From: an uncultured Myxococcales bacterium
GTDB lineage: Bacteria > Myxococcota_A > Polyangia > Polyangiales > Polyangiaceae
Assembly: GCA_937872925.1 (NCBI GenBank)
Contig: CALMUT010000217.1
Span: forward strand, 1 to 48,213
Length of the DNA: 48,213 bases
Direction of reading: 5' to 3'
Each line of letters begins with the position of its first letter. The first letter of the stretch is position 1. Position numbers and translations under genes: made by a program. Below the pieces are notes generated by a model. That model ran no database searches and was not told where the DNA came from. It saw only the letters and a program-made list of their open reading frames with translations. Below are positions 26,134 to 34,943 of the stretch, in pieces.

Positions 26134-26274
26134 CGCGGGCCCGGGCTTCGCTGGCTTGTCTCGCACGGGGGCGTAAATACTGTCAAAGGGGATTTCTTGC
26201 TAGCCCCAGCCGCCGGCCGCTGGCCGGGAAAAATGGGTCATTTCGCTGTGGCGGTTCTGGGCACGGCGCCAGGC

Positions 26275-27414
26275 CTATGCGCCGTAAGCCTTCATCACGT
26301 CGGTGCGCAGCTTGTTGGCCGCGGCAGCGGGGATCGGCCGGGTGCCGCTCTGGGCCGCCGCTGGCAAGGCCATCTGGGAAATGGCTTGGGCGTTTTCGGC
26401 CAGCTTCTGCTGAGCGCTCCAGCCGCTGGATTCAGGCAGCGAGAGCGCCGTGCGGAAGGCCTCCCCGAGCTCAATCGCGGACCCGTAGCGATGCATCGGG
26501 TCTTTGGCGAGCGCCCGCGCGAACAGCAAATCGAGCACTGCCGGCGCCTGGGGCACCAAGCTCGTCAGCGATGGCGGGGTTTCTTCGACCTGAGCGGTGC
26601 GCACCATGATCTCGTTGCGGGTTGGGGAGTCGAAGGGCGTCACTCCCGTGATCATCTCGAAGAGGACAATCGCTGCGCCATAGAGATCCGCCCGGGAGTC
26701 CATGTCTTTGCCCAGGACTTGTTCGGGCGCCATGTACGCGCCGGTGCCCGGCGCCATGCCACCGGTATTGCGCGCGACGTCAGCGGGAAGGCGCGCGATG
26801 CCAAAGTCCGTTAGTTTCACCACGCCGTCTTTGCGTACCAGCACGTTGTTGGGTTTGACGTCGCGGTGAATGATGCCGAGGGAGTGAATGGCTGCAAGCG
26901 CGCCGAGCAATTGTGAGAAGTAGTGCCACGCCCGCATGAACGGCATGCAGGGGAGTCCGCCGGGGCGCGCGCGCTGCGCGTAGCGCTCGACGGTGTCGTT
27001 CAATGCTTGCCCGTCCACCAGCTCGATGATCAGCGCAAGCTGTCCGTGCTTTTGGTACAGCGTGAAGAAGTGCACGATGTTCGGGTGGGAGAGCCGGCCC
27101 AGGGCTTCGGCTTCACCCAGGAACAGCCGCCGCGCGCGATCCCGGCTCTTGAGCAGCGGATGGAGCACCTTCACAGCGACGGGGTGCTCCGGAGTGCCTG
27201 CCTTCGGTCCGTCCGGATTGTAGTAGAGCCACGCGCGGTAGACGACGCCCATGCCGCCCTCGCCAATGCTCGGTCCGAGCACGACCTTGCCCCAGCCCAA
27301 ATCCAGCTCGGAGCCAGGCTCGATGCGTCGCTCCACGACCTGCTTCAGACCACAGAGCGGACAGAAGTCCGCCCGGTCTTCGATGACGTTCCGGCATCCT
27401 GCGCAGATGGCCAC
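26275..27414 (-). CDS. Hanks-type Ser/Thr protein kinase with N-terminal zinc ribbon
   Basis: The 379-aa product uses GTG 27414; no strong ribosome-binding site is seen. Residues 1-25 form a short zinc ribbon (Cys4, Cys7, Cys18, Cys21). The kinase domain is complete: GEGGMGVVYRA (51-61), VAVKVLHP with Lys82, HRDVKPNN with Asp185, DFG at 203-205, and the activation-loop end GTGAYMAPEQ. It is an RD-type kinase and should be active. After the kinase domain an Ala/Gln-rich tail of about 50 residues follows; there is no transmembrane segment, so it is cytoplasmic. Myxobacteria have many such kinases. The next gene downstream is the TIGR04551-like protein. It is divergent from the TSP3-repeat protein gene at 27618. 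Confidence 0.93.
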   Translation of the reverse strand: MAICAGCRNVIEDRADFCPLCGLKQVVERRIEPGSELDLGWGKVVLGPSIGEGGMGVVYRAWLYYNPDGPKAGTPEHPVAVKVLHPLLKSRDRARRLFLGEAEALGRLSHPNIVHFFTLYQKHGQLALIIELVDGQALNDTVERYAQRARPGGLPCMPFMRAWHYFSQLLGALAAIHSLGIIHRDVKPNNVLVRKDGVVKLTDFGIARLPADVARNTGGMAPGTGAYMAPEQVLGKDMDSRADLYGAAIVLFEMITGVTPFDSPTRNEIMVRTAQVEETPPSLTSLVPQAPAVLDLLFARALAKDPMHRYGSAIELGEAFRTALSLPESSGWSAQQKLAENAQAISQMALPAAAQSGTRPIPAAAANKLRTDVMKAYGA

Positions 27415-27617
27415 GGACGGACAATAGCGCGGCCCTTGGCGATCCCGCTAAAAGCGTCATCTTGGGCGCGAAGGCTCAGCTTTCGCGGCTGTCGATTTTT
27501 CGGCAAAAACAGCGCAGCGGGTGGTTGGCCGTTGCCAGCCCATCGCCGCCTAGCCTAGCCTTGGCTGTACTCGTATTCAGTGGCAGAACGTGTCGCGGAA
27601 ATCCGAGGGACAATCGA

Positions 27618-29120
27618 ATGCTCAGACGACCGCCTCCTGTGCCCCCTACTCTGTTCCGGTTTCTCCCCGCGCTCGGCGCCCTGGCGCTGCTGTCCAGCGC
27701 GACCAGCCAGGCAGACGCCCAGGCGCTGGAAAAGGAGTTCTCAGTCCAGCGCTTCAACCCGGCGCCCGGGCCGCGCAACTACTTCACGACCCGTGGCGTG
27801 CGCACGGACGGCAACATGGCTTGGAGCGCGGGGCTTTTCGCGAACTATGCCTGGAAGCCCTTTGTCGTGCGCAGCTGCCGTTCAGAGACGGATTGTGACG
27901 ACCCGAACGCCTCGCGACCGACAGATGTGAAGGTCGTTGAAAACCTAGTGACGGCGGATCTGATGGGCTCACTCACGCCCATCCCCCGCGTGCAAGTGGG
28001 TCTGCGCGTTCCAGTGACGTTTGTAAAAGGTGAGGGCCTGGAGGAAGACGGCACCACGCCGGAAGACGGGCTGGAGGCCGTAGGCCTGGGCGACGCCGAG
28101 CTCGAAGGCAAGATGCGCCTGCACGGCAACATCAATGACCCATTCGTCGTGGGTGGCGCGCTGTTTTTGACGGGCCCTCTGGGCCGGGCCACTGCCAAGA
28201 ACAAGTACATCGGTGACGCGTCGCCTACGGTCGGGCTTCGGGGCATTTTCGATGGCGAGCAAGGGCCGTTTTCCTTCGGCGGTAACCTGGCCGGCGTATA
28301 TCGCAGCGAGGGCCGAGTGGGTTCGACCACGCTGGGCCCGGAATTTCGCTACGGCGTGGCCGCCGGTTTCCGGGCCAGCCCGCTGCTGCGCATCATTCTC
28401 GACGGGTATGGCGCAACCAAGTTCAGTTCCAAAAATGGCACCAACTCACTAGAGATCGATGGTGGCGTTCAGATCTCGCCGCTGGACTCGCCCTTCGTGA
28501 TCAGCGCGGGCGCTGGCACCGGGGTGATCGAAGGCGTGGGCGTGCCAGCGCTGCGAGGCTTCTTGGGCGTCATGTACGTGCAAGAGCGCCAAGACCGCGA
28601 CGGTGACGGCATTTACGACGCTGAAGATCAGTGTCCGACGGAAGCCGAAGACAAGGACGGTTTTCAGGACAGCGATGGCTGCCCCGACCTAGACAATGAT
28701 GGCGACACCATCAACGACGCCGAGGACAAGTGCCCGATGGAGGCCGAGGATCCCGATGGCTTCCAAGACACCGACGGCTGCCCGGAGCGTGACAACGACG
28801 GCGACGGTGTGCCGGACGATCGCGACGCCTGCCCCGACAAGGCGGAGACGAAGAACGGCTACAAGGATGACGACGGCTGTCCCGACGAGCCGGACAGGGA
28901 CAACGACGGGGTTCCGGACGCAAGAGACAAGTGCCCCGACGAGCCCGAAGACACCGATGGCTTCAAGGACACGGACGGCTGCCCGGATCCCGACAACGAC
29001 GAAGACGGCGTGCCGGATAACAAGGACGAGTGCATCGAGGAGCCCGAAACCAAGAACGGGTTCCAGGACGAGGACGGTTGCCCGGACGAAGCTCCGGACG
29101 ACAAGAAAAAGAAGAAGTGA
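27618..29120 (+). CDS. Beta-barrel protein with C-terminal thrombospondin type 3 repeats
   Basis: The 500-aa product starts at ATG 27618, with CGAGGGA 8 bases upstream. It has a signal peptide (cleavage near ADA), then a barrel-like domain of about 300 residues (YFTTRGVRTDGNMAWSAGLF, LGDAELEGKMRLHG, FRYGVAAGFRASPLLRIILDG). From about residue 330 there are five TSP3 repeats of the form D-x-D-x-D-G-x-x-D-x-x-D-x-C-P, each followed by DGF-x-D-x-DGCP; they bind calcium and carry paired Cys. The protein ends in a Lys run. Related myxobacterial proteins normally continue into an OmpA peptidoglycan-binding domain, which is absent here. The TlpA-like gene follows after 3 bp. Confidence 0.88.
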   Translation: MLRRPPPVPPTLFRFLPALGALALLSSATSQADAQALEKEFSVQRFNPAPGPRNYFTTRGVRTDGNMAWSAGLFANYAWKPFVVRSCRSETDCDDPNASRPTDVKVVENLVTADLMGSLTPIPRVQVGLRVPVTFVKGEGLEEDGTTPEDGLEAVGLGDAELEGKMRLHGNINDPFVVGGALFLTGPLGRATAKNKYIGDASPTVGLRGIFDGEQGPFSFGGNLAGVYRSEGRVGSTTLGPEFRYGVAAGFRASPLLRIILDGYGATKFSSKNGTNSLEIDGGVQISPLDSPFVISAGAGTGVIEGVGVPALRGFLGVMYVQERQDRDGDGIYDAEDQCPTEAEDKDGFQDSDGCPDLDNDGDTINDAEDKCPMEAEDPDGFQDTDGCPERDNDGDGVPDDRDACPDKAETKNGYKDDDGCPDEPDRDNDGVPDARDKCPDEPEDTDGFKDTDGCPDPDNDEDGVPDNKDECIEEPETKNGFQDEDGCPDEAPDDKKKKK

Positions 29121-29123
29121 CCC

Positions 29124-29666
29124 ATGACAGACCTTTGTCGTTTCATGGCCACCGCGACAATCTGCGTCGCGGTGGGGGCGGGGACTGGATGCAGTGGTGG
29201 TGGTTTCTCTCCGGCAGCCGGCGGTGGCGAAGAGGGGGATCATCCGTTGATCGGTGCGAAAGCGCCGGATTTCGACCTCAAGGCACAGTACGGCGGCAGC
29301 CGCGCAAGCCTTGCGTCCGAAGCCGGCAAGGTCGTCATCGTCGACTTCTGGGCGACGTGGTGCGACCCCTGTAAAGAGAGCTTCCCGCACTACCAAGCCA
29401 TGCTGGATCGCCACGGCGGGCAGCTGGCGGTGATTGGCGTGAGCGTCGACGAAGATCCGAGCGGCGTAGCGCAATTCGGACAGCAAACCGGCGTGAAGTT
29501 CCCGCTGGCTTGGGACGATGGGCAATCGGTGAGTCGGCAGTATTCTCCGTCGACCATGCCGACGAGCTTCGTCATCGATAAGAACGGCATCGTGCGTTAT
29601 GTGCACGCTGGATTCCGCTCTGGGGATGAATCGGAGCTCGAACAGCGCGTCAGTGCGCTAAAGTAG
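29124..29666 (+). CDS. TlpA/ResA-like thioredoxin lipoprotein (WCDPC)
   Basis: The 180-aa product starts at ATG 29124, 3 bp after the TSP3 gene stop, so the two form an operon. The lipobox is GTGC at residue 23. The domain runs from about residue 42: IGAKAPDFDLKAQYGG, VVIVDFWATWCDPC with redox Cys at residues 80 and 83, VIGVSVDED, and STMPTSFVIDKNG with cis-Pro. It is a canonical thiol-disulfide oxidoreductase of the TlpA/ResA type. It is more like 4026-4619 than the WCTVC/WCGAC pair. The Cys pairs of the TSP3 repeats next door are plausible clients. Confidence 0.9.
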   Translation: MTDLCRFMATATICVAVGAGTGCSGGGFSPAAGGGEEGDHPLIGAKAPDFDLKAQYGGSRASLASEAGKVVIVDFWATWCDPCKESFPHYQAMLDRHGGQLAVIGVSVDEDPSGVAQFGQQTGVKFPLAWDDGQSVSRQYSPSTMPTSFVIDKNGIVRYVHAGFRSGDESELEQRVSALK

Positions 29667-29755
29667 TCGCATAGACGCGGCGCACACACGTGTGCGGCTG
29701 TGTAGGGAACGCACCTCCGTCGCAGGTTGCTCCAGTATTCGCTATCCTAGATGCA

Positions 29756-30577
29756 GTGCTGCACGTCGCCTCTCGCCTGCGCCGTCTGCTCACCCTGCTG
29801 AGCTGTGCCGCGCTCTTGATCATCAGTTCAGCTTCAGCCGCACCGTCGCACGTCAATCGACTGATTGAACGACTCGAGAATGGCGAAGACTTCCGTGTCC
29901 GCGTGCAAGCCGCCCTTGAGCTGGGCAAGACGAAGAGCAGCCAAGCACGCCGGCCTCTGGAGACGGGTCTAGACGATGGCAACGCGGCCGTGCGCGCAGC
30001 ATGCGCAGCCGCCCTGAAAGTATTGGGCGACGCCGACGCGCTGCCCGCTCTGGAGCGACATAAGAAAGATCCTTCGCCAGCTGTGCGCTCGCAGATCAAG
30101 TCCAGCATCGCCGCGCTCAAGGCAGCGACATCGGTATCGAAAGACAAGCCGAAGATACTGCTCAAGCTGGGCCGCATGCGAGACGCAAAGGGCGTGCGCT
30201 CGGGCCTGCTTGGAGAGGTCGAGCAGACATCCCGCAAGAAGTTCGAAGAGCTGCCCGGAATTCGCGTGATGGACGCAGAGCCCGACGCGGCCAGCGGACG
30301 GCTGCCGGTAGTGATGGTCACGGGGCAGGTGCGTAAGTTCAAGACATCCCGACAGGGCAACAACGTCGTGTACTCCGCCAGCATCGAGTACATGGTCCAC
30401 CGCATGCCGGAGCAGGCCATTGCGGGCACGGTGAGCGGGTCCGCCAGCACCACGGCGTCTCGAGCCGAATCCAAAGATCGACGCCGTAGCGCGGAGCTCA
30501 AGCGCGCGGTGCTTTCCGCCGCCGTGGAGAGCGCCGTGCGCCGCTCGCCGGACGCTCTGGCTGCCGCAGCGCGCTGA
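29756..30577 (+). CDS. Exported HEAT-repeat protein
   Basis: The 273-aa product is given from GTG 29756, which yields a normal signal peptide (LRRLLTLLSCAALLIISSASA); a GTG at 29690 would add 22 residues, and neither has a good ribosome-binding site. Two or three HEAT-like repeats follow: FRVRVQAALELGKTKSSQARRPL, AAVRAACAAALKVLGDADALPAL and PAVRSQIKSSIAALK. After residue 130 a separate alpha/beta domain runs to the end, with VVMVTGQVRKFK and VVYSASIEYMVHR and a basic, Ala-rich C-terminal helix. HEAT repeats bind partner proteins; a scaffolding role in the periplasm is inferred. It starts 90 bp after the TlpA-like gene. Confidence 0.82.
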   Translation: MLHVASRLRRLLTLLSCAALLIISSASAAPSHVNRLIERLENGEDFRVRVQAALELGKTKSSQARRPLETGLDDGNAAVRAACAAALKVLGDADALPALERHKKDPSPAVRSQIKSSIAALKAATSVSKDKPKILLKLGRMRDAKGVRSGLLGEVEQTSRKKFEELPGIRVMDAEPDAASGRLPVVMVTGQVRKFKTSRQGNNVVYSASIEYMVHRMPEQAIAGTVSGSASTTASRAESKDRRRSAELKRAVLSAAVESAVRRSPDALAAAAR

Positions 30578-30618
30578 GCGTCACGTTTGGCATTTGGCTG
30601 CCCGTGGCCACAGGTGTT

Positions 30619-31746
30619 ATGCGGTGCGGCGACGTGGCCGCGCCGAGAGTTCTGTTTGTTTCCAAGCCCATCGTGCCGCCCTTCCACGACGGCACGAAGT
30701 GCCTCGTGCGCGATGTGGCATGCCAGGTCACGCGCGTGCATCCCGTCGTGATGTCCATGGCAGGCGCACCCGCGCTGCAGGGCCAGGTCGACGTGGAGCT
30801 GGCCAGCGTGTACGCCAACGCTGGCAACTTCAAGCCGCGGGCTGGGGACAACGCTCGGGCCGCGACGTGGTTGGCGCTGCGAAGCCGCGCGGACTTGTGG
30901 CATTTCGTGTTTGCGCCCAATGCCCGTTCGAGCAGCATGGGCCGCGCGCTCTCGCGGCTGCGTGGCGTACCGGTCGTACAGACCATTGCGTCGCCGCCGC
31001 GCAGTTTTGACGGCATCGATCGCTTGTTGTTCGGCAATGTCGTGGTTGCCCAGAGCGAGTGGACCCGGGCCGCGGCCTTGGCGGCCTTTAGGGATGCAGG
31101 CAAGCCGGCGCCACGGATGGAAGTGATCCCGCCGCCGGTGGCGCCCCAGGCCTTGCGCGGTCCGGCGGTTCAGGCGGAGCTGCGCAAGACCCTCGCCATT
31201 CCCGAAAGTGCGAGGATCTTCGTGTACCCCGGAGATCTCGAAGTGAGCGCGGGCGCGAAGACCGTGGCCGCCGCCGCCCGCCGCTTGGCCCAAGCCATCC
31301 CGGGCGCCATCACGGTATTCGCGTACCGCGCAAAGACGCCGCGCGCACACCGCATTGCCGCGACCCTAGAGCAGGAACTCTCCGGCGCGCCCGTGCGCTT
31401 TTCCTGCGAATTGCCTGATGTGCTGGCGTTGATCTGCGCGTCGGAGGCGGTGCTTTTCCCCGTGGACGATCTGTGGGGCAAGGTCGACCTGCCCATCGTC
31501 TTGCTTGAAGCGATGGACCTGGGAGTGCCCGTCGTCGCCCTCGACGCTGGCCCGCTCAAAGACTTGCGCTCGGTCGAAAAGGTCTCGGATCAAGACCCCG
31601 CTGGGTTGGTTGCCGCGGCACAGCGCCTGCTCTCTCCCAGCCACCGGGAACGCGTGGTGGCAGCCCAGCGCGAAGAGATCGCTGAGCGGCATCGAGCCCC
31701 GGTCGTCGCGGGTGCCTACGAGCAGCTGTACTTGGCACTCTGCTGA
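30619..31746 (+). CDS. Glycosyltransferase, GT-B fold (family 4-like)
   Basis: The 375-aa product is given from ATG 30619; an in-frame GTG lies at 30604. The N-terminal half starts APRVLFVSKPIVPPFHDGTKCLVRD, the usual first strand and Gly/Asp loop of GT-B enzymes, and has LWHFVFAPNARSSS and VVAQSEWTR. The C-terminal half has RIFVYPGDLEVSAGAKTVAAAARRL, ICASEAVLFPVDDLWGKVDLPIVLLEAMDLGVPVVALD, which holds the nucleotide-sugar-binding E-x(7)-E-like region, and ends in a helix. The donor and acceptor sugars cannot be told. No polysaccharide gene cluster surrounds it. The enoyl-CoA hydratase gene follows after 42 bp. Confidence 0.83.
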   Translation: MRCGDVAAPRVLFVSKPIVPPFHDGTKCLVRDVACQVTRVHPVVMSMAGAPALQGQVDVELASVYANAGNFKPRAGDNARAATWLALRSRADLWHFVFAPNARSSSMGRALSRLRGVPVVQTIASPPRSFDGIDRLLFGNVVVAQSEWTRAAALAAFRDAGKPAPRMEVIPPPVAPQALRGPAVQAELRKTLAIPESARIFVYPGDLEVSAGAKTVAAAARRLAQAIPGAITVFAYRAKTPRAHRIAATLEQELSGAPVRFSCELPDVLALICASEAVLFPVDDLWGKVDLPIVLLEAMDLGVPVVALDAGPLKDLRSVEKVSDQDPAGLVAAAQRLLSPSHRERVVAAQREEIAERHRAPVVAGAYEQLYLALC

Positions 31747-31788
31747 GGCGTCTTTACAGCGCGTTTGCGACATGCCACTGCGCTGGGC

Positions 31789-32529
31789 ATGAGCGTCGCG
31801 ACCGAAACTCGTGGTTGGACCCGAATCGTCAGCATCCAGCGGCCTGAACGTCGCAACGCCGTAGACCGTGCGACGGCGAGTGCCCTGCGGGATGCGTTCA
31901 CGGAATTCAGCGCGGACTCAGCGCTGCGGGTCTTGATCATCACCGGCGCCGGGGGCGTATTCTGCGCTGGCGCGGATCTCAAAGCCTTCGACAACGACGT
32001 CGACCATCCGGACGGTCCTATGGGTTTCACCCGGGCGCACTCCGAAAAACCCGTCATTGCAGCCATCGAGGGCTACTGCGTCGCGGGGGGACTGGAGATT
32101 GCCGCTTGGGCCGACCTTCGCATCGCGTCCGAAGGCGCTCAGTTTGGGTGCTTGGAGCGGCGATTCGGCGTGCCTTTGATTGACGGTGGCACTCAGCGAC
32201 TGCCGCAGATCGTCGGGCTGGGTCGCGCATTGGATCTGATCTTGACAGGACGACTGATCGACGCGCTCGAGGCGGAGCGCATCGGGCTCGTCAACCGCGT
32301 CGTGCCTGCGGGGGCGGCGCTGGCCGCGGCCGTGGAGCTTGCCGAGCAGATTGCAGCGTTTCCCTTCGGCTGTGTGCTCGCGGATCGCAGTTCCGTCTAT
32401 GCGGGCCTTGGCGTTCCGCTCCGAGAGGGGTTGTCCCAGGAGGCCGAGCGCGGCAAGGCGGTATTGCAGGACGCCGCTCGTGGTGCGGACGCTTTTTCCA
32501 AGGGCGCGGGGCGTCACGCGGGGTCGTGA
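31789..32529 (+). CDS. Enoyl-CoA hydratase/isomerase family protein
   Basis: The 246-aa product starts at ATG 31789. It is a complete crotonase: RPERRNAVDRATASALRDAF, LIITGAGGVFCAGADLKAF (oxyanion hole), then GGLEIAAWADLRIAS and GCLERRFGVPLIDGGTQRLP. Both Glu residues that correspond to rat crotonase E144 and E164 (GGLE and CLE) are present, so hydratase activity is possible. The C-terminal helix region is ordinary. The ATG is in-frame with a TTG at 31765. The last 16 bases overlap the tail of the large convergent gene at 32514. Substrate is unknown. Confidence 0.9.
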   Translation: MSVATETRGWTRIVSIQRPERRNAVDRATASALRDAFTEFSADSALRVLIITGAGGVFCAGADLKAFDNDVDHPDGPMGFTRAHSEKPVIAAIEGYCVAGGLEIAAWADLRIASEGAQFGCLERRFGVPLIDGGTQRLPQIVGLGRALDLILTGRLIDALEAERIGLVNRVVPAGAALAAAVELAEQIAAFPFGCVLADRSSVYAGLGVPLREGLSQEAERGKAVLQDAARGADAFSKGAGRHAGS

Positions 32530-34886
32530 CGCAGTTTGGCGTAATCCTCGGAGAGATAGAACGAGAGCAACTGCGAGGCGCGGATCGCCATGTCTTGGTG
32601 CACCAGCACGCCGTGGTCGTCTCGTGTCGCCAGCACCGGGTCCAGGCCGTCGAGCAACACCTGTTCAAGAAGCGCGTGCAGATCCGTGCGCACCAGCAGC
32701 ATGGCCCGCAGCGCCGAGACCGGATCCCCGCACGCGACCAGGCCCGCTCGATCTGCCGTGAGCTGCATGAGTCGGTGTGCAGCGACGAGTTGTTCGTTCA
32801 GCGCACTGAGCCCTTCTGCAGGTTCGTCGCCACGTCGCTTAGACTTCGGCTCGATCAACCCTTTGCGCAGGGCTACGCCGCCGCGCACGGTGCGGCGGAT
32901 CGCGCCAAAGGGCACTTGGTCCGTGACCCGGGTGACTTGCTGCAGCATTTTCACGCCGCGAAAGAGCGGCAGCATGCCCAGCGCCAGGTCCAAGCCTTCT
33001 TTGCTTTTGCCCAGCGCGCCGGCCCAGACTTCGCTGGAAGTCACCCGGCTGTGGCCGTAGCGCACGTGCGCGACTTCCGTTGCGATGGCGAAGCACAACT
33101 CCAGCTCGGTCATGTGGGCGGGATCGTCGGCGTCCAAATGCCGTCCACCGAGCAATACGAAGGGCGCGTGTCCTTCATAGGAGCGCACACCAACGCCCTT
33201 GCGCCCCCGAGAAATGTAGCCCTCGACCCCGGGCACGCCGAGCAACTTGGCGGCTCGGCGTAGCGCCCGGGCAGCCTCCGGATGTGCCTTTTCCGTCAGC
33301 GGCTCCACGTAGTCGCGCAAGGCGGTCTGATCCGGCACGGGCACGGCGGCGAGCATGGCTTGCAGCCTTCCCAGGATGTCACTGCCGGCGCGCGCCGCCG
33401 GGTGGCGCAGCGTTTCGTCGACGACGCTTTCCTCGATCGGTTGAACCTCCGCGCTCAGCTGCCCGGGTTGTGCTGTGAGGCTGCCCTCGGCCAGCAGGCG
33501 CTGCACGGAAAGCGCGCGCTGCCGGGTGTCGGCGCTGGCCACGCGCACCAAGGCGTCGATGCGCTCCGGTACCAGGGGCTCGAGCACTGCCAAGGCTGCG
33601 ACCGCCTCGGCGTCGCCGTCCTCCTTGGTTTGCGCGAGCAGTTCCAGCAGACGCACTCGGTGGCGTGAAGCAGCGCCGGTGGTCAGGTCGGCGTGGCTGT
33701 TGGGCAACAGCTCGCTCTCGACATCCCGAGGCATGGAGGCGAGTCGCTCCTTGATCAGCGTGCGCGCTTCACCACGCGCGCCGGCTTCGATCAGGTGTTG
33801 GGCCAGGGCGGCGTCCGCCTCTGCCAGATGAAAAGCGTCCTTTCGCAGCTCCGCCAGTCGCTCGTGTACTGCCCGGTGGAGGGCGAGGGCATGCGCGGAC
33901 GCACCGGAGCGCCTCGTGCGCTCCAGGAGCGCGAGTCCCGTCTCCGGGGACAGCTGAAAGTCGGACCACAACCCGGCGAAGGCTTCTGGGCTCAAGTCCC
34001 CGCCGGCCAGGTCGGGAAGCGCGGGCACCCGGGTGTCGAGTTCCAGTGCCAAGGCGGTCTCGAGCACCAGGGCGCGGAGGTCCTTTTGCTTGCTCAATCG
34101 CGCCAGAAGCGCCAGGGCGGCGCGGTCGCTGTCCTTGTCGCTGCGCGCGACGAAGCATAGCCGAGCAATTTCGAGCTCGCGATCTGCGCCGGCTTTGGAT
34201 ACGGCCGCGACAAGCTCGGGGAACATCTCGCTGTTGTGCCGGGTACTCCTGAAACGAAACGCTGCGGTTGTGACGATTGCGCGCCCACGCTCGCTCTCCA
34301 CGCGCAAGGTTGCGAGGTCCAGCGGGTCGATGCGAGTATCGCCCACGTCGAGCACGCATACGAGGGCGGCACGAGTCGTGGTCAGCATGAAGTGGGCCAT
34401 GGCGTCTACTTCGCTACCGAGTACTTGCGATGGCACGCTCAGCGAGAGGTCCGTTGCCAAGTACGCGAGCAGGGCATCCGCTTCGGAGAGCTCGCTGCGC
34501 AAAAGCGCGCGGGTGACGGTGTCCAGCGGTTCAATGAAGCGCGACGAAGTGATCAATTGCCCCGCCGCGACCGACGCAAAGCGGCTGAGGCCGATCATCG
34601 CGCGGACACGCCCGGCGCTGCCCATGGGGACTTGGTAGCTACGCCCCTGGAACCTCAGAGTGTCCCGCAGCCGGCCGGACACTAAGCGTGCCTCCGCCGA
34701 TAGCGGCACGACGCTGCCACGCTGCGCGTCAGCCGCCCCCGCCAAATACACGCCGCAAGTGGTGTGCACCAAGCAGGCCTGGGCCTCGCCGCCATTGGAA
34801 AGGCTGAGGGAGCCCCCGAGGGCGATCTGCTCTTCGATGCGGCCCAGGCCCTGTCGACGCAGGAATTCGGCAAGTGCGTCAGCCAT
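32514..34886 (-). CDS. Large protein with M48-like C-terminal domain lacking HExxH
   Basis: The 790-aa product starts at ATG 34886. No signal peptide or membrane segment is visible. The first 550 residues are mostly alpha-helical repeats with Ala/Leu/Glu-rich helices, TPR-like in appearance but without a clean consensus. From about residue 540 a segment resembles M48 peptidases: FVLLGGRHLD, LELCFAIATEVAHVRYGHSRVTSSEVW, and later DRAGLVACGDPVSALRAMLL. In active M48 enzymes the helix reads HExxH; here it is TEVAH (Thr603-Glu-Val-Ala-His607), so the first zinc ligand is replaced. It may be a structural or regulatory pseudo-protease. The gene ends inside the stop region of the crotonase gene, and the MscS gene lies upstream on the same strand. 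Confidence 0.75.
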   Translation of the reverse strand: MADALAEFLRRQGLGRIEEQIALGGSLSLSNGGEAQACLVHTTCGVYLAGAADAQRGSVVPLSAEARLVSGRLRDTLRFQGRSYQVPMGSAGRVRAMIGLSRFASVAAGQLITSSRFIEPLDTVTRALLRSELSEADALLAYLATDLSLSVPSQVLGSEVDAMAHFMLTTTRAALVCVLDVGDTRIDPLDLATLRVESERGRAIVTTAAFRFRSTRHNSEMFPELVAAVSKAGADRELEIARLCFVARSDKDSDRAALALLARLSKQKDLRALVLETALALELDTRVPALPDLAGGDLSPEAFAGLWSDFQLSPETGLALLERTRRSGASAHALALHRAVHERLAELRKDAFHLAEADAALAQHLIEAGARGEARTLIKERLASMPRDVESELLPNSHADLTTGAASRHRVRLLELLAQTKEDGDAEAVAALAVLEPLVPERIDALVRVASADTRQRALSVQRLLAEGSLTAQPGQLSAEVQPIEESVVDETLRHPAARAGSDILGRLQAMLAAVPVPDQTALRDYVEPLTEKAHPEAARALRRAAKLLGVPGVEGYISRGRKGVGVRSYEGHAPFVLLGGRHLDADDPAHMTELELCFAIATEVAHVRYGHSRVTSSEVWAGALGKSKEGLDLALGMLPLFRGVKMLQQVTRVTDQVPFGAIRRTVRGGVALRKGLIEPKSKRRGDEPAEGLSALNEQLVAAHRLMQLTADRAGLVACGDPVSALRAMLLVRTDLHALLEQVLLDGLDPVLATRDDHGVLVHQDMAIRASQLLSFYLSEDYAKLRHDPA

Positions 34887-34943
34887 GGGCGCGGTTTCCC
34901 TGGAGCAGAATGCAGTCCGCCGACCTAGCAGAGCGCTGCGCGC

